DNA of 20,433 nucleotides, taken from IMG/VR virus record IMGVR_UViG_3300009605_002561, positions 1 through 20,433 of that record; one strand, given 5' to 3'. The notes below the pieces were generated by a model. It worked only from the letters and a program-made list of their open reading frames with translations, was not told where the DNA came from and did no database searches. Of the stretch, positions 7,076 through 11,655 are shown in pieces. The DNA comes from a virus. The translations under genes were made by a program, and so were the position numbers. Numbering within the stretch: position 1 is the stretch's first letter; each line of letters begins with the position of its first letter.

Positions 7076-7252
7076 TTACCTGGGCTTCCTGACTCTCGGG
7101 GTATCCATCGCGAGAGCCTGATCAATCAGAGGCCAGAGCTTCTTGAGCCTGGGAGAGTCCTCCCGGCTTCCGTAGAGTTCGCGGAGTTCCTTCTCGATCT
7201 CCTCGACGATCGGATCAGTCTGGTCGTCGTCGTCTCGTCTCTTGTCTTCCAT
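7076..7252 (-). CDS. Small charged protein, first gene of the replication operon
   Basis: This 58-residue protein has a very acidic start (MEDKRRDDDDQTD), a predicted helix (IVEEIEKELREL) and a basic end (RVRKPR). I do not recognise it. ATG 7252 is preferred over an upstream in-frame ATG at 7303, because 7252 has GAGGAGAC at proper spacing and shares its whole leader with the two genes at 7673 and 7971. It is the first gene after the terminator at 7327-7359 and the promoter candidate at 7295-7322, so it probably heads the transcript leading to the primase. The strong charge split suggests a binding protein or regulator, without further support. Confidence 0.7.
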   Translation of the reverse strand: MEDKRRDDDDQTDPIVEEIEKELRELYGSREDSPRLKKLWPLIDQALAMDTPRVRKPR

Positions 7253-7280
7253 GACGGTCTCCTCGTGGTGTGGTGTGATA
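7253..7280 (-). promoter_or_regulatory. Shared 5' leader with ribosome-binding site, copy A
   Basis: Directly upstream of ATG 7252 the minus strand reads CACACCACACCAC then GAGGAGACCGTC. Copies B (7674-7700) and C (7972-8000) have nearly the same text before their own start codons. The GAGGAG part is the ribosome-binding site; the CACACCA part has no standard role I know. Confidence 0.7.
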
Positions 7281-7294
7281 CCAATTAGGACGTC

Positions 7295-7322
7295 ATTGTC
7301 CATAATGCGACAATCCCGTCAA
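7295..7322 (-). promoter_or_regulatory. Sigma70-type promoter candidate with overlapping operator-like palindrome
   Basis: On the minus strand TTGACG (7322-7317) and GACAAT (7300-7295) are separated by 16 bases. They lie just after the terminator and about 43 bases before ATG 7252. A perfect inverted repeat, ATTGTC-8 bases-GACAAT (7295-7314), covers most of the spacer and the whole -10 element. That is where a repressor would block transcription. The -35 is good (5 of 6) and the -10 is weaker (4 of 6), as expected for a regulated promoter. Confidence 0.5.
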
Positions 7323-7326
7323 CCCC

Positions 7327-7359
7327 AAAAAGGAGAGGCCGCCCAGGGTGGACGGCCTC
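7327..7359 (-). terminator. Rho-independent terminator after the gene ending at 7380
   Basis: The minus strand can form an 11-bp stem, GAGGCCGTCCA with TGGGCGGCCTC (one G-U pair), around a CCC loop at 7335-7359. It is followed by TCC and a TTTTT run (7331-7327). It lies 20 bases after the stop codon at 7380 and before the next promoter candidate, so it separates two transcripts. Confidence 0.85.
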
Positions 7360-7379
7360 GCTCTCTTCGGTGACTTCCT

Positions 7380-7673
7380 TTAATACCTGCTCGGCCCGAA
7401 TAATCCGATCGGGTCGTCCAGGTCGTCGTCGTAGACGCTGGAGATCCCAGCCTTGACGGTCTCGTCTAAATTGATTTTCTCCATTCCAAGAGATGAGAGG
7501 AGCTTCTCATATTTGTCCCACTCAAGGTCTTGATCAAGCATCAGGGTCTGGGCTACATCGCTTGCCCTTTCCAGTACCACGGCCTTCTGGGATTCGACCA
7601 TCTGGCTGAATTGCAGAATCGCGGCGGCGATCCTTCTGGCGTCGTGCATGTCGTCCAATAATTTGCTGCCCAT
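7380..7673 (-). CDS. Unknown small acidic helical protein
   Basis: This 97-residue protein is mostly helical and acidic, with the sequence 'SVYDDDLDDPIGLFG' near its C-terminus. I do not recognise it. The ATG at 7673 follows the shared leader (copy B) with GAGGAGACAACG, so that start is chosen; an upstream continuation of the frame to 7832 has biased composition and no ribosome-binding site. It is the second gene of a short two-gene transcript that begins near 8010 and ends at the terminator 7327-7359. The position at the front of the early region suggests a regulator or host-takeover protein, but nothing in the sequence proves this. Confidence 0.7.
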   Translation of the reverse strand: MGSKLLDDMHDARRIAAAILQFSQMVESQKAVVLERASDVAQTLMLDQDLEWDKYEKLLSSLGMEKINLDETVKAGISSVYDDDLDDPIGLFGPSRY

Positions 7674-7700
7674 CGTTGTCTCCTCAGTTTGGTGTGATGT
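7674..7700 (-). promoter_or_regulatory. Shared 5' leader with ribosome-binding site, copy B
   Basis: Upstream of ATG 7673 the minus strand reads CACACCAAAC, T, GAGGAGACAACG. It matches copy C except for one inserted T and a few bases at the far end. The intergenic space just upstream also holds a GC-rich hairpin (7740-7755). Confidence 0.7.
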
Positions 7701-7761
7701 GTCTGCTGATGGTCTCGTCAGGCCCGGCACAACCGGACGACGCCCCTGGGGGCGTTTCGAC

Positions 7762-7971
7762 CTATGCGATCTCGAACAAGTGGGGAGAGAGCCACACCGT
7801 CGGTTTGTAATGATCAGAAAGGTGTATTCCATGTGTTAGCAATACATCGCCATTGACGGGCTGTTTACAGGCTTCTAGTTCTTTCCCGATTACGAAATCA
7901 ACAATCCTCGCGTCTCCGAAGTGGAGCATGAGTTCTTTCCTGTTGTCGGTAACTTTGATAAGGATCGTCAT
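7762..7971 (-). CDS. Unknown 69-residue protein, first gene after the early promoter
   Basis: The protein begins 'MTILIKVTDNRKELMLHF' and ends 'TVWLSPHLFEIA'. The alternating pattern suggests a small mixed alpha/beta domain. No motif, cysteine pair or membrane segment is visible and I do not recognise it. ATG 7971 is preferred to an in-frame ATG at 8010, because it follows the shared leader (copy C, GAGGAGACAACG) and because 8010 falls at the expected transcription start. Base composition is more AT-rich than in the structural genes. As the first gene downstream of a good promoter, it is a candidate early regulator or anti-host protein by position only. Confidence 0.7.
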   Translation of the reverse strand: MTILIKVTDNRKELMLHFGDARIVDFVIGKELEACKQPVNGDVLLTHGIHLSDHYKPTVWLSPHLFEIA

Positions 7972-8000
7972 CGTTGTCTCCTCGTTTGGTGTGGTGTTGA
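7972..8000 (-). promoter_or_regulatory. Shared 5' leader with ribosome-binding site, copy C
   Basis: Upstream of ATG 7971 the minus strand reads CAACACCACACCAAAC then GAGGAGACAACG. With copies A and B this gives three leaders in 750 bases, each placed exactly against a start codon. Confidence 0.7.
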
Positions 8001-8016
8001 TGTTTAACATGCTTCT

Positions 8017-8044
8017 ATTATGATCGTCTGGTGACCTATGTCAA
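8017..8044 (-). promoter_or_regulatory. Strong sigma70-type promoter candidate
   Basis: On the minus strand TTGACA (8044-8039, a perfect -35) and CATAAT (8022-8017, 5 of 6 for the -10) are 16 bases apart, in an AT-rich gap between the small membrane-protein genes and the early genes. Transcription would begin near 8010, about 40 bases before ATG 7971. A short inverted repeat TGAC-4 bases-GTCA (8032-8043) overlaps the -35 and could be an operator half-pair. Confidence 0.65.
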
Positions 8045-8054
8045 CATTAACCTG

Positions 8055-8084
8055 ATACTAAAAGCCCTTGTTTTATAGGGTCAA
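8055..8084 (-). promoter_or_regulatory. Second, weaker promoter candidate upstream in tandem
   Basis: On the minus strand TTGACC (8084-8079) and TAGTAT (8060-8055) are 18 bases apart, just upstream of the 8017-8044 promoter. Both elements deviate from consensus by one or two bases, and AT-rich DNA gives such matches by chance. Confidence 0.3.
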
Positions 8085-8119
8085 AAAAGAAATATGCCCT
8101 CTAAATTCTCATTTTGTCA

Positions 8120-8145
8120 GGAACCTGGCCGCTAGAGCCAGTTCC
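8120..8145 (-). other. Stem-loop spanning the stop codon of the 40-residue gene
   Basis: The minus strand can pair GGAAC-TGGC with GCCA-G-GTTCC (one bulged G) around a 7-base loop at 8120-8145. A T-rich stretch appears only about 30 bases later, so this is at best an imperfect terminator or an RNA-stabilising hairpin at the end of the late transcript. Confidence 0.3.
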
Positions 8146-8254
8146 ACCACTTCAAGACCTTCCAGGTCAGGAGCGTCGACAGGAGGGCGACCGCCAGGGT
8201 CGCCCAGATCGCGGCCAGCCACAGGGCCGCTTTGCACATCTCGTAGAATCTCAT
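8132..8254 (-). CDS. 40-residue Trp-rich single-pass membrane protein
   Basis: A short frame runs from ATG 8254 to TAG 8134-8132. It begins MRFYEMCKA, has a hydrophobic stretch (ALWLAAIWATLAVALL and onward) and ends with a Trp/Lys-rich tail (KVLKWWNWL). AGGAAAGGGAA precedes the start at correct spacing, and the codons favour G or C in the third position like the surrounding genes. It is the last gene before the promoter region. Its size and place at the end of a row of small membrane proteins fit a lysis accessory or a minor membrane protein, but no family is recognised. An in-frame ATG five codons upstream lacks a ribosome-binding site. Confidence 0.6.
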   Translation of the reverse strand: MRFYEMCKAALWLAAIWATLAVALLSTLLTWKVLKWWNWL

Positions 8255-8282
8255 TTCCCTTTCCTCCATGATTGGGAGCAGT

Positions 8283-8516
8283 TTAGTCGAGCTTCCTCAA
8301 GACCTCCGTCTGGAGATCCTTGATCGACTCGAGGATCTTCGTCTGTCCGTCGATCTGCTTCTCCAGCCGACCGAGGAACTCCTTGTGTGCGCTGACCAGC
8401 GGCTCGACGACCGTCCGGATGATCGTCTTCCCTGATGTCTGGATCATCCAGATCAGGATGAGGCAGAGGACGAGCGGGAAGCCGAAGTCAGTAACAGCTC
8501 GGAGGATGTCATTCAT
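8283..8516 (-). CDS. Small membrane protein with N-terminal helix, BhlA/UviB holin-like layout
   Basis: This 77-residue protein has one hydrophobic helix near the N-terminus (FPLVLCLILIWMI, about residues 14-26). A charged helical C-terminal part follows (EFLGRLEKQIDGQTKILESI and onward). That arrangement is the one seen in BhlA/UviB-type holin-like proteins, which are of similar length. ATG 8516 overlaps the preceding gene by 8 bases and has GGAGG seven bases upstream; a longer frame to 8627 has Arg-rich shadow composition. It may make holes in the membrane for lysis or only anchor another factor; no endolysin gene is adjacent. Confidence 0.65.
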   Translation of the reverse strand: MNDILRAVTDFGFPLVLCLILIWMIQTSGKTIIRTVVEPLVSAHKEFLGRLEKQIDGQTKILESIKDLQTEVLRKLD

Positions 8517-8664
8517 CAGCCTCCTCCCCCTGGGCGTCTCGTCCCGCCTGGATCTCGTCCAGGTATCTCGGATCAGACAGCTCGGCCTCCCGGCGAAGAG
8601 CCGCCTCGATCCTGTCCTGGTATTCACCCTGCCCGCTGTTCTCGAAGTATCTCGGATCAGTCAT
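8509..8664 (-). CDS. 51-residue acidic protein with repeated DPRY motif
   Basis: The protein starts MTDPRYFEN and repeats the motif later as SDPRYLDE, with acidic helical text between. At DNA level a 14-base segment recurs at 8563-8576 and 8647-8660. From memory, small phage proteins with a 'DPRyW' motif near lysis or tail genes are widespread, but they have no known function. The start ATG 8664 overlaps the previous stop as ATGA and follows GGAGGAAGGG. Its end overlaps the next gene. The same frame remains open upstream to 8943, so a longer product is possible (see separate entry). Confidence 0.6.
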   Translation of the reverse strand: MTDPRYFENSGQGEYQDRIEAALRREAELSDPRYLDEIQAGRDAQGEEADE

Positions 8665-8943
8665 CCCTTCCTCCAGAAGATCAGGTGTTTCAGATAACCC
8701 AGGAGGCCGACAGCCTCGAGTCCCTGGCTCTCCAGGAACTCCTTCAGCTTGACCACCTCCTCGCACCGGCTCGCCCTGATGAAGACCCGCCGAGGTTCCC
8801 CCCGCTTGATATATCTCGTTCTGATGCCCAGCATCCCATCCCCTCCATTGTTGAAGCATTGAAAAAACAGCGGCCCGCCTCTGGAACTCCATTGCCATAA
8901 CAGGCGGAACCGCCTCCGGCTTCCTTGCCTTTTTATACATCAT
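8509..8943 (-). CDS. Possible longer reading (144 codons) over the two small genes
   Basis: ATG ATG at 8943/8940 follows an excellent GGAGGAGGCTC, and the first ATG overlaps the previous stop as ATGA, exactly the coupling used elsewhere. The frame begins MMYKKARKPEAVPPVMAMEF and has no stop until 8509, so it would end with the DPRY protein. Its middle third has the Gly-rich composition of a shadow of the 8661-8834 gene. Either this is a real protein with dual-coded DNA, or the 8943 start is unused. Confidence 0.3.
   Translation of the reverse strand: MMYKKARKPEAVPPVMAMEFQRRAAVFSMLQQWRGWDAGHQNEIYQAGGTSAGLHQGEPVRGGGQAEGVPGEPGTRGCRPPGLSETPDLLEEGMTDPRYFENSGQGEYQDRIEAALRREAELSDPRYLDEIQAGRDAQGEEADE
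8661..8834 (-). CDS. 57-residue basic protein nested in another open frame
   Basis: A frame from ATG 8834 to TGA 8663-8661 encodes a basic protein. It begins MLGIRTRYIKRGEP, has a helical centre (CEEVVKLKEFLESQGLEAVG) and ends 'LIFWRKG'. GGAGGGG lies just upstream of the start, and the stop overlaps the next start as ATGA. Third codon positions are mostly G or C, as in the neighbouring real genes, while the competing frame over the same DNA reads Gly-rich and shadow-like. I do not recognise the family. Confidence rests on ribosome-binding site, coupling and codon pattern. Confidence 0.6.
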   Translation of the reverse strand: MLGIRTRYIKRGEPRRVFIRASRCEEVVKLKEFLESQGLEAVGLLGYLKHLIFWRKG

Positions 8944-9209
8944 GAGCCTCCTCCGACTAGCCCCTTGATCTTCTCGACCCAGTCGCCGATCCCGCCGCCT
9001 CCGGCCATCTTCGAGCCGAAGTAGATCACCGCCAGGGCGATCAGCCCCCACTTGATCAGCGAGACGAGAGCCTTCCGCTTCTCGCTCTTGGCGAGGGCCA
9101 GGGTCGCCTTGCTCTCGATGCGCGAGAGCTTGTAGTCCCGCTTGTCCTGCTTCTTGCTTTCGTCCGGGACGACAGGTATCTCGTCGCTGTCTCTCCTACG
9201 CTTTCCCAT
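8940..9209 (-). CDS. Small membrane protein with basic cytoplasmic N-terminus
   Basis: This 89-residue protein has a highly charged first half (MGKRRRDSDE to KSEKRKA). It then has one hydrophobic helix (LVSLIKWGLIALAVIYFG, about residues 49-66) and ends with a Gly-rich hinge and a short amphipathic helix (DWVEKIKGLVGGGS). GGAGG lies 9 bases before ATG 9209; a longer frame to 9248 reads through the upstream gene with shadow composition. The start overlaps the upstream gene by 14 bases. Single-pass proteins of this type in a lysis region may be holin partners or spanin-like, but I cannot assign it. Confidence 0.7.
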   Translation of the reverse strand: MGKRRRDSDEIPVVPDESKKQDKRDYKLSRIESKATLALAKSEKRKALVSLIKWGLIALAVIYFGSKMAGGGGIGDWVEKIKGLVGGGS

Positions 9210-9420
9210 TGTTGCTGACCTCCGTCGTCGAGGACTTCCCGGATACACTCCTGTAACTGTCTCCTAGTATCAAGGCGATGATCATCCCGCTGATCGCGAG
9301 CGTCTGCTCCTGGGCCATCCCCATCTCGTCGCCCCAGGCGACCAGGCCAGCCCCGAGAGCCGCCGCGAGGATCCGCTTCGATTTCGCCGAGACGAGAACG
9401 TCAATTAACCAGTCTTTCAT
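9196..9420 (-). CDS. Putative holin, two hydrophobic segments
   Basis: The 74-residue protein has two hydrophobic segments, ILAAALGAGLVAWG (about residues 17-30) and TLAISGMIIALILGDSY (about 40-56). They are joined by a short turn containing an acidic 'DEMG' and followed by a polar tail. This layout, beginning 'K(S)KRIL' and having 'MAQEQTLAISGMI' before the second helix, resembles small phage membrane proteins usually annotated as holins. ATG 9420 has GGAGGGAAG upstream. It is the first gene of the membrane-protein row after the tail genes, the normal place for lysis genes. A holin role is inferred from size, topology and position. Confidence 0.65.
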   Translation of the reverse strand: MKDWLIDVLVSAKSKRILAAALGAGLVAWGDEMGMAQEQTLAISGMIIALILGDSYRSVSGKSSTTEVSNNGKA

Positions 9421-9433
9421 CTTCTTCCCTCCA

Positions 9434-10273
9434 CTACTTCGCCTTCGTTGCAGACCAGCGGGCTGGGTAGTCCGCCTCGACAATAGAAGAGACCGTCACG
9501 CTCTCGGGATCGTATACGAACGCTCCCTCGTTGAGCTTCAAGCTCGAGACCGTGACATTCAGCCCTCCCTGGGAGACGTCCAGCTCCCCGCCCTGGATGA
9601 CCGCCGAGGCGATCGTCCCGGTTGAATTGTGGATCAGGCGACCGCCCCAGAGGGTGACGCTCGACGAGATCGCCGCTGCCTCTGTTGTCTTCACTGTCCC
9701 GCTCCGGATGTCCATGTCGGCGCAGCTCGCCCGCGTCGTCAGCTTCGCCCCGGATCCGACGTCGATATTCGTGACAGTTGTCCCGGATCCGACGACAGTC
9801 CTCCCTCCCAGACAGCGGAGCGTCGTGATTGTCGCGGTGTCAGCAGGATCCCCGACAGCGATCCCGACCTTCCCGCCCTCGACAGCCAGGACATCGATCC
9901 CCGTCCCCTTGATCGTCAGGCCGTAGGATCCCACAGCAGCCGACGCTGTACTGTGGATTGTCATATTGACAGCCGAGCCGCCGATGTCGAGATGTGACTC
10001 CCCGGATCCGGAGAATTCGATCCTCCCGCTGGTATCGGTGATCCCGATCCTGAAGGGGGAAGTCCGGGATCCGATCGTCCCGGTGTATGAACTTTCCACG
10101 ATGAAGGCGTCCACATCCACGCTCGACCAGTCCAGGCCGTCGTCGATGTTCTGGCTCCCTCGGATGTATACGTCATCGCCCGCCACAGGGGCCGCGCCTC
10201 CGGCCCAGTTTAAGGCCGTATTAAAGTTCCCCTCCGATCCGCCTGTCCCGCCTACCCATAATTTAACAGCCAT
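9434..10273 (-). CDS. Beta-solenoid virion protein, possible tail fibre or host-binding protein
   Basis: The 279-residue protein begins 'MAVKLWVGGTGGSEGNFNT', continues 'ALNWAGGAAPVAGDDVYI', and then consists of repeating short beta-strand units rich in Ser, Thr, Gly and Val (for example 'GGRTVVGSGTTVTNIDVGSG'). This is typical of right-handed beta-helix or passenger-domain-like stalks. The opening W-x-GGTG...W motif is familiar from phage proteins and from bacterial surface proteins with beta-strand repeats. No catalytic motif is visible. It starts one base inside the upstream gene (TAATG) with AAGGAGACT upstream. As the last large gene of the tail module, receptor binding or decoration is likely by position. 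Confidence 0.65.
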   Translation of the reverse strand: MAVKLWVGGTGGSEGNFNTALNWAGGAAPVAGDDVYIRGSQNIDDGLDWSSVDVDAFIVESSYTGTIGSRTSPFRIGITDTSGRIEFSGSGESHLDIGGSAVNMTIHSTASAAVGSYGLTIKGTGIDVLAVEGGKVGIAVGDPADTATITTLRCLGGRTVVGSGTTVTNIDVGSGAKLTTRASCADMDIRSGTVKTTEAAAISSSVTLWGGRLIHNSTGTIASAVIQGGELDVSQGGLNVTVSSLKLNEGAFVYDPESVTVSSIVEADYPARWSATKAK

Positions 10274-11655
10274 TAGAGTCTCCTTCTTTTGTGGATCCGC
10301 TCCAGCGTCTCCAGGATTGCTTGATTGTTAGTCCGCTTGACCCGATCGGCGACCTCTCTCGCCTCCTGGGAGTGTTCCTCGTAGTTGTCCAGGTGCATCC
10401 GGAGGACTCTCGCGATGTCGTCCGGGCTGTCCGGGTCGGCCTTCCAGCTCGCCGGGAGATATCTCACCGCCGAGGATCCGACGACAGGACGCCCCTGGAT
10501 CAGATGCTCCAGAGCGATGTAGTTGAAGGACTCCGAGAAGCTCGCCTGGAGTCCGACAGCGATCCGCTCGCCGATCAGCCTGTTCCAGTCCGACCAGCTA
10601 CCCCAGGGGGGGAACTCCACCTCCAGGCCGATCGACTCGGCGAAGGACTGGGCTGACTGTCTTCCTCGCTTATCTTTTACAATCATCAGACCCCGGACTC
10701 CCGCCAGCTTCATCGCCATCAGTTGTTGAAGTTGATTTTTGACGATATGCCAGCGGCCTACAAGAGAGACTAGGGGGGCGTCCAGGTCGACCTCCACAGG
10801 GGACGACTCCGGGATCGTCACGACGTTCGGGAACCAGAGACACCGCTGGAGGCCGAGCCTGGTGAAGATATCCCGCTCGTCGACATGGCCAAAGATCACA
10901 TTCTCCTGATCCTGAGCGAGCTGGATCGTCCCGGCCTGCTGGCTCATCCATGCCTCGTTGGACTGGGTGTATGCGTGAGAGCTGTGATTGACCGAGACGA
11001 AGGTGGTCTCAGGGAAGTCACCGGCGAGCTGCTCGACCACTCCGACGTCCACCAGGAACGCCCGATTGATCAGGATCCCCGGCCTGGTCAGCCGGATCAC
11101 CTTCGCGATCTCGTCCCTCAAGATTGACGCGTAATTCCATCCCTTCCTCGGGGAGCTTGACTTTACCAGGGCGACGACGGCCCGGATCCCGTTCGCCCGG
11201 AGAAAGTCGGCGACATGGATCCCGCGCGTCTCGACCCATAATGTATTCGAGCTTTTTGGGAAGATCATCACCAGGTCGACAGGCTGTCCGTCCCAGTCAG
11301 GGAGGAACCTCGGATTCTCCTCCCAGCGTCCGATGGGACACTCCTGATCAGCCCAGGCGAGCTTGTTCAGGAACCTCCGGGAGTTCACCAGACAGCCACA
11401 CTTCAGACAGGTCGAGCCTGTGAAGAACTCACACCGCCGACAGACCCCGAGCCGATGGTCGATCTCACCCTGGTCGGCTGTCGGGGATCCCCTGACGACA
11501 TGGCTGATCGCCGCCTTCGTGAAGGAGAAAGCCCTGGCCGCGAGGCTGATCTTCTCCGGATTCCCGGAGTCGTAGCCGCAGGAGCAGCGGACAGGGAAGT
11601 CCGCTTCGTCCATCGGGACGACGATCTCGCAGTTCGGACAGCTCCACTCGATCAT
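10273..11655 (-). CDS. Glycosyltransferase (GT-B/GT4-like) with N-terminal zinc-binding Cys clusters
   Basis: The 460-residue protein has two N-terminal Cys clusters, C6-C9-C24-C26 and C72-C75-C83-C86-C88-C106, both with zinc-ribbon spacing ('CRRC...CLKCGC...CP'). Residues about 125-460 follow a two-lobe GT-B plan. The second lobe opens with 'LVSLVGRWHIVKNQLQQL' (the usual 'GR..K(n)qlll' strand-helix). Near residue 372 it carries 'SFSESFNYIALEH' and 'GRPVVGSS', matching the E-x7-E sugar-nucleotide motif of GT4 enzymes. It would transfer a sugar from a nucleotide donor; donor and acceptor are unknown. It lies between structural genes and overlaps the previous stop as ATGA, so a virion protein may be the acceptor, or host surface sugars changed on infection. 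Confidence 0.8.
   Translation of the reverse strand: MIEWSCPNCEIVVPMDEADFPVRCSCGYDSGNPEKISLAARAFSFTKAAISHVVRGSPTADQGEIDHRLGVCRRCEFFTGSTCLKCGCLVNSRRFLNKLAWADQECPIGRWEENPRFLPDWDGQPVDLVMIFPKSSNTLWVETRGIHVADFLRANGIRAVVALVKSSSPRKGWNYASILRDEIAKVIRLTRPGILINRAFLVDVGVVEQLAGDFPETTFVSVNHSSHAYTQSNEAWMSQQAGTIQLAQDQENVIFGHVDERDIFTRLGLQRCLWFPNVVTIPESSPVEVDLDAPLVSLVGRWHIVKNQLQQLMAMKLAGVRGLMIVKDKRGRQSAQSFAESIGLEVEFPPWGSWSDWNRLIGERIAVGLQASFSESFNYIALEHLIQGRPVVGSSAVRYLPASWKADPDSPDDIARVLRMHLDNYEEHSQEAREVADRVKRTNNQAILETLERIHKRRRL

Noticed and set aside
7740-7755. Perfect GC-rich hairpin (ACGCCCC / GGGGCGT) considered as a terminator
   Set aside because: On the transcribed minus strand no T run follows it, the loop is very small, and it lies in the leader of the gene at 7380-7673. 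It may be an RNA structure but is not a supported terminator.
8563-8660. 14-base direct repeat considered as a CRISPR or recombination repeat
   Set aside because: There are only two copies and both encode the same DPRY peptide motif inside one small gene, so it is an intragenic protein repeat.
8902-8915. Palindrome AGGCGGAACCGCCT followed on the plus strand by T-rich DNA
   Set aside because: A terminator would act on the plus strand, where no gene is present; on the minus strand nothing resembling a T run follows.
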